A stretch of 19,572 nucleotides of DNA, taken from contig JARWMV010000201.1 in assembly GCA_030998015.1 (NCBI GenBank), positions 1 through 19,572 on the forward strand, read 5' to 3'. Position 1 is the first letter of the stretch. The number at the start of each line of letters is the position of its first letter. This DNA comes from Ceratorhiza oryzae-sativae. Taxonomy: Eukaryota > Basidiomycota > Agaricomycetes > Cantharellales > Ceratobasidiaceae. This document shows, piece by piece, positions 18,958 to 19,572 of this stretch. The position numbers and the translations under genes are program-made. The notes under the pieces were generated by a model. That model was not told the DNA's origin. It ran no database searches and worked only from the letters and a program-made list of their open reading frames with translations.

Positions 18958-19180
18958 CCGCCGGCGTTAGAGGGAATCCTCAGATGAGGTAGCCTTGACC
19001 ATGAGTCTCATGGTCCAGGCTACCTCCCATAAAGATTCCCTCGTAGAAAATGACGACCGTTCGTCATTTTCAGCCGGCGGCTAATATATCGATATTATGC
19101 CGCGCACTAGCAATCGCAAACGGTTGCGATTGCTCACGTTGGTTGGTGGGACAAGTCCCACCAGCAACTAACGCGCGCGG
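18958..19180 (+). repeat. Family A element, long form, copy 16
   Basis: 223 bp; one extra base in the linker palindrome (taatatatcgatatt). Confidence 0.94.
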
Positions 19181-19200
19181 CAATGTCGGGGGTCGACGGT

Positions 19201-19455
19201 TAGATTCTATAGATTTTATCATCGTTCTACCAGATTCTGTTAAATGTTCTTTAGATATAATCAGTTTATATATTTTTCCCCAATCCTTAAAATCTTTACC
19301 TTTAGTTCCCAATAGAGGATATCTATTAAAATAATCAATTAAATTACTTAAATCCTCTGGAGCAGTTATAGAAACTGACCCGTGCCCGCCTACGATCGCA
19401 GCTCCGCCTCAAGCGATATTTTTAGGAGTTCTTAATTTTCCATGAACTAATTGTA
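19201..19455 (-). pseudogene. LAGLIDADG endonuclease C-terminal fragment in the upstream cox3 intron
   Basis: Minus strand: IQLVHGKLRTPKN, a 40-base hairpin insertion (about 19376-19415, same as that at 7413-7452), then VSITAPEDLSNLIDYFNRYP, GTKGKDFKDWGKIYKLIIS and KEHLTESGRTMIKSIESNR. The DFKDW..IY.LI..KEHLT pattern is the C-terminus of LAGLIDADG type 1 enzymes, a different subfamily from the other relics. Its end is cut by the family A element side (19200). Confidence 0.82.
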
Positions 19456-19457
19456 TG

Positions 19458-19572
19458 ACCCGTGCACGCCTGCGAACGCCTTGGCTTAAGCCAAGCAAGC
19501 TTGGCTCATATTGACCTTAAGGTCAATAATCAAGCCAAGGCGGCCCTGGCGTGCGCGCGGCGTCTGATTCCG
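19458..19572 (-). repeat. Family B element running off the right edge
   Basis: 115 bases that are the reverse complement of 72-186 at the left edge, starting gacccgtgcacgcctgcg and stopping at gtctgattccg. Confidence 0.9.

Larger units (their letters stand above)
18113..19572 (-). other. 3' part of an upstream cox3 intron
   Basis: The intron's last base is probably the G at 18112. A Q-P-like string ggacaatcagcaggagtc (18398-18381) supports group I; R and S are not certain. It includes two family D copies, hairpins of families E/F/G/I (18714-18903), a long family A element and a LAGLIDADG C-terminal fragment. The 5' end of the intron and the first cox3 exon(s) are outside the window. Confidence 0.65.

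Overview
The window is fungal mitochondrial DNA, most likely from an early-diverging lineage (chytrid, blastoclad or mucoromycote type; this placement is inference). The evidence is atp9 and cox3 exons with fungal-type proteins, group I intron cores, LAGLIDADG homing-endonuclease relics, an AT-rich background, and an extreme load of GC-rich hairpin elements like the double-hairpin elements known from Allomyces and other basal fungi.

Layout. (1) 1-7162 is one near-perfect palindrome with arms of about 3.58 kb and its axis at 3583. Each arm carries a complete atp9 gene (two exons, one group I intron), a LAGLIDADG relic whose N-terminus is an in-frame copy of the start of atp9, a second LAGLIDADG C-terminal scrap, and five copies of a 172-bp four-hairpin element (family A). 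(2) 7163-10355 holds a tRNA-Ser(UGA) on the minus strand, one unrecognised broken membrane ORF and mostly packed hairpin elements. (3) 18111-10356, minus strand, is cox3: four exons encoding about 196 C-terminal residues, split by three introns of about 1.9, 3.2 and 2.1 kb. A fourth, upstream intron begins beyond the right edge. Two introns hold LAGLIDADG genes shredded by hairpin insertions, and the upstream intron holds another LAGLIDADG fragment. One gene carries 13 perfect tandem copies of a 23-bp palindromic unit. (4) 18113-19572 is the 3' part of the upstream cox3 intron, ending inside a family B element that is the inverted copy of the one at the left edge.

How it fits together. atp9 and cox3 exons are free of insertions and can be joined exactly with group I-type boundaries (exon ends in T, intron ends in G), except the last cox3 junction. 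The inserted elements sit in introns, intergenic DNA and endonuclease genes. In several places removing one element restores the interrupted reading frame to the base, and some elements are flanked by 3-6 bp direct repeats, so the hairpins behave as small mobile elements. At least ten families (A to J here) occur, some nested in others. Most of the window therefore records repeated invasion by non-coding hairpin elements on top of a very short set of genes.
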